A stretch of DNA of 64,000 nucleotides, taken from contig CM040102.1 of the NCBI GenBank assembly GCA_022496805.1, forward strand, positions 17,639,955 through 17,703,954. Direction: 5' to 3'. Every line of letters starts with the position of its first letter. The stretch's first letter is position 1. Of this stretch, positions 32,056-43,200 are shown piece by piece. A model generated the notes under the pieces. That model was not told the DNA's origin. It ran no database searches and saw nothing but the letters and a program-made list of their open reading frames with translations. Both the position numbers and the translations under genes were made by a program. This stretch comes from Pohlia nutans (lineage: Eukaryota > Streptophyta > Bryopsida > Bryales > Mniaceae).

Positions 32056-33840
32056 ATGGAGACGGGATTCGGTGGCATGGATAGTGGTTTCCAGGGCGCA
32101 ATCAAGACGTTGGATTCTCATTTTGCTAAGGCGGACGCTATTCTGCAGGTTAGTTAGTTTGGTTTCGATTCCGTTTTGGAACTCGAGCTGAGAGAACAGA
32201 GCCTGGATTTCCTAGACTGCTCGAATTTTTGTTGCTGAATGAAATAGGATTGGAAGAATGCATTATTTAGATACCAGATGCAAAATGTAGGAAGTGTCAA
32301 AGTTTTATTAGTAGATTTTTTGAAATTGCTTTTTGGACAATAAGTAAACATTGTTCAAGGAGATGTACACTAACTGAACTCTTCATTCACGATGGTCGCA
32401 CAGACCAGCGTTGTTATTATTATTATTATTGTTATTCTATCCTCGCATTTTTGAATTTGTGTTGGTGAAGTTTGTTGATGCCCTGCATAGCGAATTGTTT
32501 ATTTTCCGAAGAGGACTTTGAGTGAGGCAGGAATCCATTCTCGTCGCTTTTAGCTGCTGAGTGTGTTTCATTTAGTTATAATGACTATTTTTAATGGATT
32601 TTGTCCCCATTTTAGGATTCCAATGCATAAAAGAATGTATTGTCCGGATACTGTATGAATCAGTTATGAATTAGTAAAACTGTGTGTAAATTTTTACTCT
32701 TCAACCGCTAGAGATTGTCATAATCATTTGATGCTGTATCCATTTTACTCAACTTCTGGCCTATAGGAAACTCACCTTAGTGAGGCTGCTCATGCAATGG
32801 AAAGTGCACTGCTACATGACCACTATTGGCATTTCATGATTATTATCTGCAGTTTTTTGGTTTGGATTCTTACTCCTTTTTCATTTTGCAAACGTGCAGC
32901 TCGTGAATAACAAATTGGAGAATGAGTTTGAAGTAACTCACCCGGGCAATGTAAGCAGCTTCTCATCCTGACTTGTCATGTTGACCTTGTTAATTGTAAT
33001 TCTCATTGGACTTCTCTTAACATTACTTTCTCTTGGTTGCATGCAAATAGGCAAATCCTCTGAAGTTAGTTGCCCGCGCGAAAAGATTGCAAGATGAGCT
33101 TCCGCTGCTCAGAGAGGAATGTGACAAGCTTTTAGCTGCCAAACAGGTTATCTTCCGAATACACCATCTCTATAACGTTGTGTAAATGAAAATTGTGTAA
33201 ACTGGTGCAATGCATTTACTATGTCATTATGTCAATTGGTTGCAGAATGTTATAGACTCTGCGAGAACTACCCTGGTGAAAAACAGGCAATTGTTATGTC
33301 AATTACAAGCTCGGGCCGGCCTCCCTGTGAGTAGTGACGCTGACGATCCAGTCTACTCAGCATTTACGAAGGTGCAAGACTCGGTGCCCCAATTGTCTCG
33401 TTAGTCGTCACATTTTGTGCTCATTTCTTGAGGCAAGACTTGGTTTGCCTTCATTTCTGCATAATTATCTCTCGTTAATTTGCAATTGACTTCTCCTTTT
33501 GCGTGTATGCTAGACTCTCGAGGAGTGGGATCAACAGACGGATGATTTCGTTTCAGGTAATCGACCGATTTCTCTTATATTTGTTCTGTTCATATTTTTG
33601 AAGGTGATCATTCCAGTGCCTGTATCCTTTTCGCACTTGAGTTGAGAAACTAAGCCACATTCTATATGCTTGGGCACTTTCAATGATTACATTTGATCGC
33701 TGATGTGGCAACTAGGCTTATAAAGCCTTTTTACGTTCGTGATATTGACAATGCTTGTGACTATTCCGAATGCAGTCACAGAAAGTGAGCAATCTGCACG
33801 TCCCGACCTCAATCTGGAGCTCTTTCGTTCTAAAGCATAA
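32056..33840 (+). CDS. SKA2: SKA2-like spindle/kinetochore protein
   Basis: Six exons encode 157 residues: 32056-32148, 32900-32950, 33051-33146, 33246-33371, 33514-33556 and 33776-33840, all GT-AG. The order of features matches SKA2: an N-terminal helix (DSHFAKADAILQLVNNKLEN), a short EVTHPGNANP turn, then a long heptad-like helix (KLVARAKRLQDELPLLREEC to VIDSARTTLVKNRQLLCQLQ). The acidic ADDPVYSAFTKTLEEW segment and a tail ending LFRSKA follow. SKA2 dimerises with SKA1/SKA3 coiled coils in the complex that links kinetochores to depolymerising microtubules. If the intron after 33371 were retained, the protein would end ten codons later at VQDSVPQLSR. The spliced form is preferred because it restores the conserved EEW segment. 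No exon exceeds 126 nt. Confidence 0.85.
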
Positions 33841-34727
33841 ATGGTGTCGACAAACGAGGACAGGCCACTCTCATTGTGTTATTTTTTCCTGCTTCCACTC
33901 ACATGTTTTCATATCTCTATCGGATCCTCAGCCCGTCAGCATGATTTGAAGTCTGAAATCTGTAGTATACGGTATCGATTCAACTCAGCTGCATGTGCCA
34001 TTTTATCATATCGTTCCTCTGCTCTTCTCTAACGTTTGAGTTTTGGCAGTAGATTTACAAGCTAATAAGACCGAGTACTCTAATTCAATCTCGGCAATGA
34101 ACTTTTTGATGTACTCGCTGATGAATGACCATGTAGGCTTTTTGAGCTTAACGAGTGCAGATGTCCTGTCGTCCTGTCTAACTAACTTGACCGCTGTAAA
34201 CCCTACGTCGTAGTCAGTCTCGACATGTAACTTTGTCCTAAAGTGCCACATGTCATCTTGTGATTGGTTTAGGGTGATGTGGACCTCTCAAAATATGACG
34301 TGGAAATTCCGTTTCAACACCAGGTCGTCTGAGTCTGATCCTCACTTACACAGAATGAAGCTGGGGTCAGTTGCAACCAACGTGAGCATTTTTGGTATTG
34401 GTACCATGTTCTTTTAGATTTTACCATGGTGCAATAGGGGTGTCAGACTTCATGACTTGTGCTTTAAGAATGGACAATGAAATTTTAAGTTTGAGACTTC
34501 AATAGTACTTTGAGACAAGATTTTGGGGCTGAAAATTGATTTGAAATCAAATAATAAAATCTTGTGGCTAAATTGTGACACCCCTAACCACAGGGTGCGT
34601 AAGAGAGCCCTAGGCTAGGTTATTCTTAATGTAGCCTTAACTCCCAAAAAATTTCCCAAAACTATGCCCTCCAGCTACAGTACACATGATTTCTTCCAAA
34701 TGATTCAAGAATGTAAGGAATAAGTCG
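33841..34727. other. 3' region of SKA2 and intergenic DNA
   Basis: Probable 3' UTR to ~34030, then gene-free sequence. 34435-34586 is bounded by TAGGGGTGTCA/TGACACCCCTA inverted repeats (152 bp), hAT-like ends without a clear 8-bp duplication. Confidence 0.5.
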
Positions 34728-35308
34728 GGCCCACTTTACATTAGGACTTGCCCGTTGGCCCGACCCAAATTCACAAATTTCAATCAATAGGATTGCTTGA
34801 ATTTGAAAAATTGGGCCAAAGGGTTTTACATTGGGACCCTACTTGAACTTCTGGTCATTCTTTGTGGCAGTCTAAATGTGGAGCCAAAATTTTGAATTGA
34901 CCCAAAGAAATTGACTCAAGATCTCTTGATCGACCCCAAGTGCACAACTTGTGCCTTAACATTTCAAGTGCACCCTCATTGTTGAATCTCATGCATCTCT
35001 ACCGTGAATACGATCATGATTCAATTACTTGTCAATTGGGATCGGGCTAACAATGTGATCGGGCCCTACCTCAACTTTTGGTCATTCTTTGTGGCAGTAT
35101 AAATGTGGAGCTAAAACTTTGAATTGACCCAAAGAAATTGACTCAAGATCTCTTGATGAACCCAAGTGCACAAATTGTGCTCAAACATTTCAAGTGCATC
35201 CTCATTGTTGAATCTCATGCGTCTCTACCGTGCATACGACCGTGATCCAATTACTTGTCAATTGGGTTTGGGCTAACAATGGGATTGGGCCCTAATGTAA
35301 AGTGGGCC
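34728..35308. mobile_element. Element with GGCCCACTTTACATTAGG inverted ends
   Basis: GGCCCACTTTACATTAGG (34728-34745) is exactly inverted at 35291-35308. The interior is a ~228-bp tandem duplication (34833 on and 35061 on), each unit containing GGTCATTCTTTGTGGCAG and ATTGACCCAAAGAAATTGAC. Non-coding. It ends ~370 bp upstream of the next gene. Confidence 0.8.
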
Positions 35309-35677
35309 TCTGTCTCCTGAACAAAAATTATGAAACCGTGCTCATATTGTGGATGGCTGGATTATATGCCACTTGTCTTGGCCCTCTTTCCAGCTCCTCT
35401 TCTCCCACAGCGAGTGAGGATCTGACGTGAGGACCGCACCGCCTTCAGTGAGTTGGGAAATTCTACCCAAATCCAAACAGCAGCAATCGAAGGATTCGAA
35501 GCTGCACAACAACCGACCACTTGATCCAAGGGGCGAGAATCACATTGCGTGACGGAGACGCCCTCTACATAAGCATTTCCCTCCCCCTGATTTTTCAGCT
35601 TCAAGCTTCTTAGGGTATAATAATACGCGATTGGGGCTTGTCGAGGCCGGTGTAACTTAGTTTTTGAAGAGATTGCG

Positions 35678-36928
35678 ATGGCGGAGCCTGAGGCCGATCA
35701 CGTCTTTGTGTACGGGAATCTGAGGCCGGATGCGCCCGGCAACACGGAGCCGCTGAGCGGCTCTACTGCGAAGAAGGCGTGGCTCATGGGCAGCCGGCTC
35801 TACTGCTTCAACCGGGGAGGCCACAAGCAGGCTGCCGTGAGGCTGGAAGAGCCAGGGCATGCCGTGGCTGGCTACGTCGTGAAAGCGGACACCATCTCCG
35901 CATTGCTTCAAGAGTCCGAATCCAAGGAGTACTCTCCCCAGCTCTACGAGCGCGATGTTGTGGAGGTCAGTCAGTCAGTTTCGCTCTCTTGTATCACTTC
36001 CCTCCCTCCCTCCCATTATGCTTTTGAGAAAAAACAATTCCCAAATTACTTGATGCAAATCATTCATTCAATTTGAAGTTGTTGTTTTACAGATTCTAAC
36101 AAAGAAAAATCACAAGACTGGTGCACATGAAGTGCTTTTTGTTTTGTGAACCTTGCCTTTGCTCATGTGTGGAACCCTATAACTTAAGTATTGCAACCAC
36201 CTACTTTCATGCACTGTTGGAAATTCAAGGAAGCCTTATTCAAAACTTAGGGTGACATGCTATCATAGACCTCCTCCAAAGCAAAATAGAAACCTATTAT
36301 ATTAAGATATTAGATGAAATCATTCTAGTTTGCTTAATTTTCTGCTTTTTTTTCAAAATCATCATCTATTATGGGAAGGAGGGGGTAATACTTTTTATTT
36401 TCCTGTGTTCAAGTCATAGTTCCAGAATTGGTGAGGAGAAGAGGAATCCTAAGTTGGTCTGTGTCTGCTAAACGTGTCTGTAGTTCAAAGAAAGCGATAT
36501 GAAAATGACAAACCCTAATGGGAGTGTAATGGAGGCCCTGAGCTTTAAACTCTTAGCTGTAGTCTCTAAGACTGAATTGCTGAAGCTACAATAGTTTTTT
36601 CCCCCTCGAGGAAGGACAAACCTGACAGAAAATTCCTCTTGGAAGCGTCAATAGGGTGTTCTATATTTCTTTGGAATCACCGCGACCTTATTAGAACAGA
36701 GAAAGTAAAAACAAAAATGTTATTAAATCAGTTCAAACTGGCAGAGAAACTGGAGCAGAGGACTGTTTTTTCACATGTATTTTCGATTGATATGTGTGTG
36801 ATGGTTTCATCTCTGTGCAGGTCATAACTGAGAGGGGAGAGCGAGTTCCTTCTTATGTTTACCATAGACCTGATGTAGATGTTTCTGATCCTGTTCCCAA
36901 AGGAGATTGGCTGCAGCGGACCAAGTAG
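35678..36928 (+). CDS. Gamma-glutamylcyclotransferase-like (AIG2/GGCT fold) protein
   Basis: Two exons, 35678-35965 and 36821-36928, joined at a GT-AG intron of 855 bp, give 131 residues. The N-terminus VFVYGNLRPD (9-18) is the GGCT-fold signature that binds the gamma-glutamyl moiety; Asn14 replaces the common Thr. YERDVVEV (90-97), with acidic residues at 79-84, occupies the place of the usual E-x-Y-x-R-x-x-V segment holding the catalytic Glu. PVPKGDWLQ near the C-terminus is also typical of the fold. Members release 5-oxoproline from gamma-glutamyl peptides or amines in the cytosol. The substrate cannot be told here. The ATG at 35678 is the only upstream in-frame start. The intron is AT-rich with no element recognised. 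Confidence 0.85.
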
Positions 36929-37393
36929 GATTCCTCTCTGGTGATCAAACTCTTCAGTAGATATATAAAATTTGGTATGAATTACCCTGTTTTGGAGTGG
37001 AATTTAGTTTTGCCTGAGCTATTAATTGTATCACATGTAATCTAAGGATTCGTTAAAAGAAATGATGTGGAACTGCTTTATTTTGTCTGAACTGCTGAAA
37101 TGTTGGTACTTCTTAACACGTTGTAATACGTGTATTTACCTCTGAACTATGCTTGAGAGTTGAGGGGTATTATTCTGTTACATTGGGCATTGAGTAGCGC
37201 TCACAAATTATATTCTATCTTCTCTCATCAATCATCATGCCTTGAGAACAAAATGTGCAGACGCCTTCCATGACAATCAGTTCACGCATGGATACCGCCG
37301 ATTTTTCTGCAAGTTGATGGTTTTCTTTAGTTTTTCTCAAAATAATTTTTTAAGTTTTCATAATAGGACACTTTTTCCAATGTTTAACACAAT
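36929..37393. other. 3' region, no gene
   Basis: Likely 3' UTR of the GGCT-like gene, then plain intergenic sequence. Confidence 0.4.
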
Positions 37394-37397
37394 TTAA

Positions 37398-38234
37398 CCC
37401 CTAAGAGCAGGGCCATCCATGCCCTCCCAAAGTCTCTCACACTCAAGAAGTAGATGAAAAGTGCCAAGGGCCCTTCCAAAATGCCTCTTGACTCTGAATC
37501 TTAGCGTGTTAGGAATTGGGCCTTCAAATCACTATTTAGTTGACTATATCCTCCCATTCTACTTGTGATTGATCCATTGACTATTTGATGTGCACTTTTG
37601 ATATGTGAGGGGCGTGCAAGGGTGAGGGAGTGTGAGTGCAAGGGCCCTTCAAATATAGATGAATAATTTCAGAGAATTAGTCCTAGCGTGCATGGGTGGA
37701 AATGCCCTAAAGGGATAGCTCTTGTAACAAGCTCAATTCCTCATTGGTGAGGGGTAATTTTTGAGGATTCTCTTGAAATTAAAAAAGACTTATGTGAATT
37801 TTGTATGAAAAAGGGATCAACAAAATCGCACAATTTTTGAGAAAATGTCACCGTTGAGAAGATTGATGGAGCTCGTTTGGGGTATTTTGTACATATGCTA
37901 AAATCGGATTGTTCAAAAGTGCTTCATAAATTTTGAAATTTTTATCATGCATAGAGATCATTATTTAGAACATTTACAAAAAATCTCATGTAATTTGGAG
38001 GTGTGGGAAGAGAGGATATGAGGGTCCAAAGTGACACCTAAATAGCTTCTTGGTAGCCCAAACAATCACCAAAATTTGCACTTTATGAATTTCCAAATAG
38101 GAAGTATTCATAGATTTAGCTCTCAAGAGCCACGGTCTCTTTTTTGCTCACCATACAATTTATAGTTCAACAACTCAAATTTTCTCACTTTCTAATTCTA
38201 AAAGCTGTTTAGGGGCTTTATAGACTTTTAGGGA
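37398..38234. mobile_element. Long TTAA-flanked element
   Basis: Left CCCCTAAGAGCAGGGCC after TTAA (37394-37397), right GACTTTTAGGGA before TTAA (38235-38238). 837 bp, no transposase. The ends agree with the CCCCTAAR family. Confidence 0.6.
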
Positions 38235-38505
38235 TTAACCATTAAAAGGCCCTTGGGGTCCCTCTTTACAACCTATATTCAGCCTTATAATTGCTTAATT
38301 GTGGTTTACTATATGAATTGTGATATATTGTTTGATACATATTATCACGATTATCAATTTTTCTTTGTATTGAAAAGTGTTTGGTCATTGTTATTTTAAT
38401 CAAATACCATCAAATACGGAATATACTATACGATCACAAAGGGCTTTTGAGCCATTCAAAGGTTAACAAAAGATGACAATTTTTCTTGAGACATGCTGGA
38501 TCATA

Positions 38506-38550
38506 GACCCACATACATACATACATATATATATATATATGTATATATGC
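38506..38550. repeat. CATA/TA microsatellite
   Basis: (CATA)n passing into (TA)n, about 45 bp. Confidence 0.85.
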
Positions 38551-39161
38551 AATGTTCATTTAAATGGTGAATAATACTTGTATACTCCTTTGTTCAAGAA
38601 AACACGACTTTTAATTTGGAACAAATCTAAAGTCAAAATCACAACTTTTTAGTGGGACAAAGGGAACATTTATTGATGGTGGTGCCAAGGTAGCAGTAAT
38701 CAATTTTACCAAAAAGAATTACTTTACTTTATGTAACACTACCATATCTTCAAGAGTAGGTTGGCAAGGAACACCCCTAAAAATAGAAGCAACTTTGCTT
38801 TATTATTTTCAAAATTGCTATGTTGATGGAGAGGTACCCAAACTGAAAGGTGATAGTAGAAAGGTACCCAAATTGAAAGGTGATGGTAGAAAAGTACCCA
38901 AACCAAATAGAGAGGAGTTGTCGGTTTGATTCCCGGATGTGAAATCGGCTTTCTACTCGATTGGAACCCTTGTGGCGGGTTGCGCGAAGCAGTTTGTGTG
39001 TGTCAACTAAAATAAAAAATTGTTATGCATAGCGAAAGAGAATTTGGAGAAATATTTGTAAAATATGACATCTACCAAATTAGAATATTTCAAAAAAGTA
39101 AACAATTTGATGGGCATATAATGAACCAACTATGTGGGTAAGGTATTTTGGTGTTTTACAT
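38551..39161. other. Intergenic, small repeats
   Basis: No gene. AAAGGTGATGGTAGAAAAGTACCCAAA-like ~28-bp units recur around 38825-38905, and a short Stowaway-like pair (ACTCCTTTGTTC / GGGACAAAGGG) lies near 38585-38665. Confidence 0.45.
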
Positions 39162-39165
39162 TTAA

Positions 39166-39399
39166 CCCCTAAAGTACCAAGAAGCTTCATAACATTGGGC
39201 CCTATACTTTTTAGTAGTTTTGAGTAGGTCTTTTGTGAACTTTCCTCTTGTTCAAATTTCCTTATTTTTTGATCAACACATACAATGTTCTCCATTGATT
39301 CTGGTGATATAAAATTTGGTCATATCTGAATTTTATTTTTCCCAATATGATCAATTGAAGTTGTCATTTTAAAACCACAAATCTTTGGTCCTGTACGGA
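39166..39399. mobile_element. TTAA-flanked MITE, ~221-bp family, old copy
   Basis: Begins CCCCTAAAGTACCAAGAAGC after TTAA (39162-39165) and ends TTTGGTCCTGTACGGA before TTAA. It carries the family core GGTGATATAAAATTTGGTC. Confidence 0.7.
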
Positions 39400-39615
39400 T
39401 TAATCATGGATGACACTGAATAGAACAAAGAGTGCAGCCAAAAGAACGACAAGGAACAGATTGATCTCAACCCAGCTTGTGTTCATGAGTCTAGCAACAT
39501 TCAACACAAAATCCACACTGAAAATGCTGATGTGCTCAATCAATGCCCAACTTTCCTACAAATTCTACCAGTTATCAAAACTGGTTGGTTGAATTTCAAA
39601 CTCATAAAGCCATCA

Positions 39616-39931
39616 ACGGTGATCTCAAAACTGGCTAAAATTAGGTGGATTTCTACCCAAAAAATGTGGGTGCTTAAACATAAAAAGAAAGAAAATGATT
39701 TTTTTTTTTTGAAATATAGTGAGAATGCTCATCATGATATAGATATGTAGCAACTTCATGAGGTGATATCTGCGGATATCATCATGGTATCACCTTATAT
39801 ATCAAGGGTATTACTGGATATTATAGAGGTACCGTGAGTATAGTATGCACTGGGTAGTAAAAGTAGATGCCATTTGTGAGGGAGGTCGCATAATGTTCTA
39901 AATGTCATAAAGTGGTTCGAGATGACTGCCC
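39616..39931 (+). mobile_element. MITE, CAGTGATCTC family
   Basis: Begins GGTGATCTCAAAACTGGC and ends AAAGTGGTTCGAGATGACTG. It shares GATATCATCATGGTATCACC and AGGTCGCATAATGTTCTAAA with the copies at 18622, 20025 and 62235. Confidence 0.75.
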
Positions 39932-40220
39932 CATCAGTATATTAGATCCCTTGCAGCAGCATCCCAAGAAAAGCCACGCAAAACTGATTCCGAGCAATTA
40001 ACTTCAAAAGGGAGAGTGGCAAGCATATACATAAGACTACAAAACAATGTTAATTTGTTACCACGATAGAGCCATGTCATCAGTTATTCTGTCATCACCT
40101 GTGATCCAATTCTTCAGTCTATAGGGAAGAAAAATGAAGCGAAAGGGAAAGTGCTATTTACAAGCTGAGCGGACCAAAAAATGGTATACTACTGGTGAGC
40201 AAGGGTTTAGGGCTTAGGGT

Positions 40221-43200
40221 TTAAGCAGCTCGGGGAAGAGAGCTCTGGGGGCTTGCAATGGGGCTACTACCAGGGTGGGCGATGCTCTGCAGAGGCTCGC
40301 AGCAGGCGATGACGATCTTGCCCACAGCGTGGCCGTCCATGCATCGTGCCCAGGCCTCCTGGGCTTTGTTCAAGGGGTAGGTGGAGTCGATCACGGGCCG
40401 GAGCTTCTTCAAGTGCAGGAGGTTGAAGAGCAGGTACATGTCGGCGCAGTTGGGAATGTGCACGAACGGGAAGTACTTCTGCTTGGACAGCGAGAACGCG
40501 TGCAAGGCGCTGGTCATGAAGCCCTTGGGCGACGGGTTCAAGTCGATCACGAAGCCCTTGGGCGCCAGCTGCGCCTTGTACTGCAGGAACGGCCGGTGCG
40601 GCCCGCAGTTGATGATCACGTCGTACTTCCTGGAGCCCGGACTCTCCGTGTCCACGTCCACCACTTCGTCTGCCCCCAAGCTCTTGAGCAGCTCGAAGTT
40701 CTGCGGATTGCACGCTGCTGTTACATGCGCACCTCCCAGCTTCGCAATCTGCACCACAAGACCGATAATCGATCATTCCCGGTAACGTACTATGACGCAT
40801 GTATCGATCTTTTCCGAGAAACGAAAGAGAAATCACAAACAACCTTCGTTTGTACATAACATTCTTCAATAGGTTTGATTGTACATAACATTCTTCAATA
40901 GTGTTGATTGTACATAACATTCTTCAATAGGTTTTGATTGTACATAACATTCTTCAATAGTGTTGATTGTACATAACATTCTTCAATAGTGTTGGTTTTG
41001 CACACTTGGAAACACTATCAAACAACTGTCCAACTGTAGAAGCATGATGACTCAACAACACAGGGGTCTTAGACATTTTTGTCAGGGAAAAACTGCATAG
41101 TTTGGCCTCATTTTTCTATCCCATTTAGCACTAGAAAGTGCAGATTGGGAATTGGGGTTGAAACTTTGATTCCCTTTCTGAAACCTATATCAGGATAAAA
41201 TGATGGTGCTTTTGACGGGCGCGGGGAAAAAAAAACTTATCCGAGGTAAAAGTCCCTCATTTTTAACCCCCACCCAAGTTTGGCCCGGAGTCAAACTGTG
41301 AGGGTTCCCTGTGCAAGCACTACGTTTCCTTTTATCTGTTGAATTGTATATAACATTCTTCAATAGTGTTGGTTTTGCACCTTTGCACTTGGAAACACTA
41401 TCAATGAACTGTCCAATTGTAAAGGCACGATGACTCAACAAGCACGACGTTTTCTTTGATTTGTTGAATTCGACATTGCAATGGACGTGCATAAAAGAAA
41501 GAACATGTCAGACATCGTGGATACCACGATTCTCCCTTGAATAGCAAATGGGCCCAGGGTGTCACGTTAAGAATCAAAAAATGTTTATCTACTAGATGGA
41601 GTACTCCATGGGCTTTGCTATGGCATGCATGCAACAGATGCAAGTTCGTAAAGTGACGAGGTGTTAGCATGCACCCACTACACAATATGGAGAGTCCATG
41701 GAGTATTCTATCTAGTTAAGCCTACAACACATGTCACACATTAATAGTCTTATTTTGAGGAGTATACTATTGAGAGTTGAGAATAGAGATGAGGAATTCT
41801 CTACAAAGATTAGGAATACTCTACGAAGATTGTGTGCATAGGAAAATATATTACGAGTTGTAGCTCAACTGCTTAGAACCAATTTGAAGCTGCCATAGCT
41901 GATCTTGATTTCCTAGGGTAGGCTGTATAAATGAATGGTCATATTAGTTAAATTGGTGTGTTTTAGAGTGCCAAAATTGTGACATTCAAATGCACAGAGC
42001 TTAGAAAAAAAACTATTGAAGATCTGAGGTTGTAAGGTGAGTGGGCCAACAACTGATGCCGACCATAAACTAACTTCTATAATTATTTCATGAATGTCAC
42101 TTCATTGTGCCAAAAACCAACAATCACTAAATTTTAGTGATTGTTGACTTTAAAGCATTACTTGGAGGCACCTAATTGGTAGGAACTATGTTTATTCAAA
42201 GTTATTTTATGATCCTTGCATATTCACTGTCGATTTCAACTCAAGTCTACTGTTATAAAGAGACAACCTAGACCATGGACTTTGAAAACTCATAACTTAT
42301 CCAATGTAACTTCAAAAATTATGATTTAACTTGGGGTAGATTTAGAACCAATTTGCTAATCTATTCTAATTATCACATAGCACCTCAGAGTACTGTAAAT
42401 AAGCACAATACTTAAAGTGTTGGTTTATGGCCCACTCACCTTAGGCAGGCAATTGGAAAAGAAGTGCAAACATTTTGCCATTTTTAATGAATATGATGAG
42501 ATGAGCATTACGTACAGAATGATGAGAGTTCATTCTTTGGGGCCCAGCCGGGCAGTTGTGGAAAAATGTACATGAGGAATGAGAGTAGTACCTGCACTGC
42601 CAAGGTGCCAACTCCACCGGATGCGGCTCGAATGAGGAGGTTTATGGATTGTTTGGTTCTCCCTTCAATGTCAATACCGGCCGAGTTACGGACGCTTTGA
42701 AGAGCAGCAAACCCACAAACGCCCATGGCAGTACCCAGCGCGGGTGTGACGTCGTGCCGTCTCTTAATTGTTGTGCTTGTTGGAGCAATGGCATATTCAG
42801 CCAGACCACCACCAGCCTGCAGCAATTCATGGCTTCCATTTCATCAATAATAGAATTCAGATGGCGCCAAAAGGATCAGTGAAGAACATTGCATGTGTTG
42901 GTCAAAAACCAAATAAAACTGGACAAAAGAAAGTCCATATATCCACCCTCTGTGGAAAAACTAAACTAGCTAAAAATAGAATTTGGGGTAGCTTTCCTAG
43001 ATTGCTCAGAAATCGAGTTTTATTGTTTTACTGCATTTGATGATGACTATTTTTAACCAGTTTAGTTGGTGAGATATGAGGGACTCAAAACTGCCCAAAA
43101 TAAAAGCAAGCATCGACGCCTAATTTGGTCCTTCAGGGGATAAACTAAGATTGTCATAAGGAGGAAATAAAGAACTTCACAACCGTTACTTAGAATCACA

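Noticed and set aside
33372..33404. Short read-through end of SKA2 (VQDSVPQLSR)
   Set aside because: Splicing at 33371 to 33514 keeps frame and restores a conserved acidic/Trp segment and a longer C-terminus typical of the family.
38585..38668. Small Stowaway-like inverted pair
   Set aside because: The ends are only partly matching and too close together to define an element with confidence.
40267..40920. Long frames overlapping the last QOR exon on both strands
   Set aside because: Other-frame readings of a GC-rich exon; only one frame matches the MDR family and joins the other exons.
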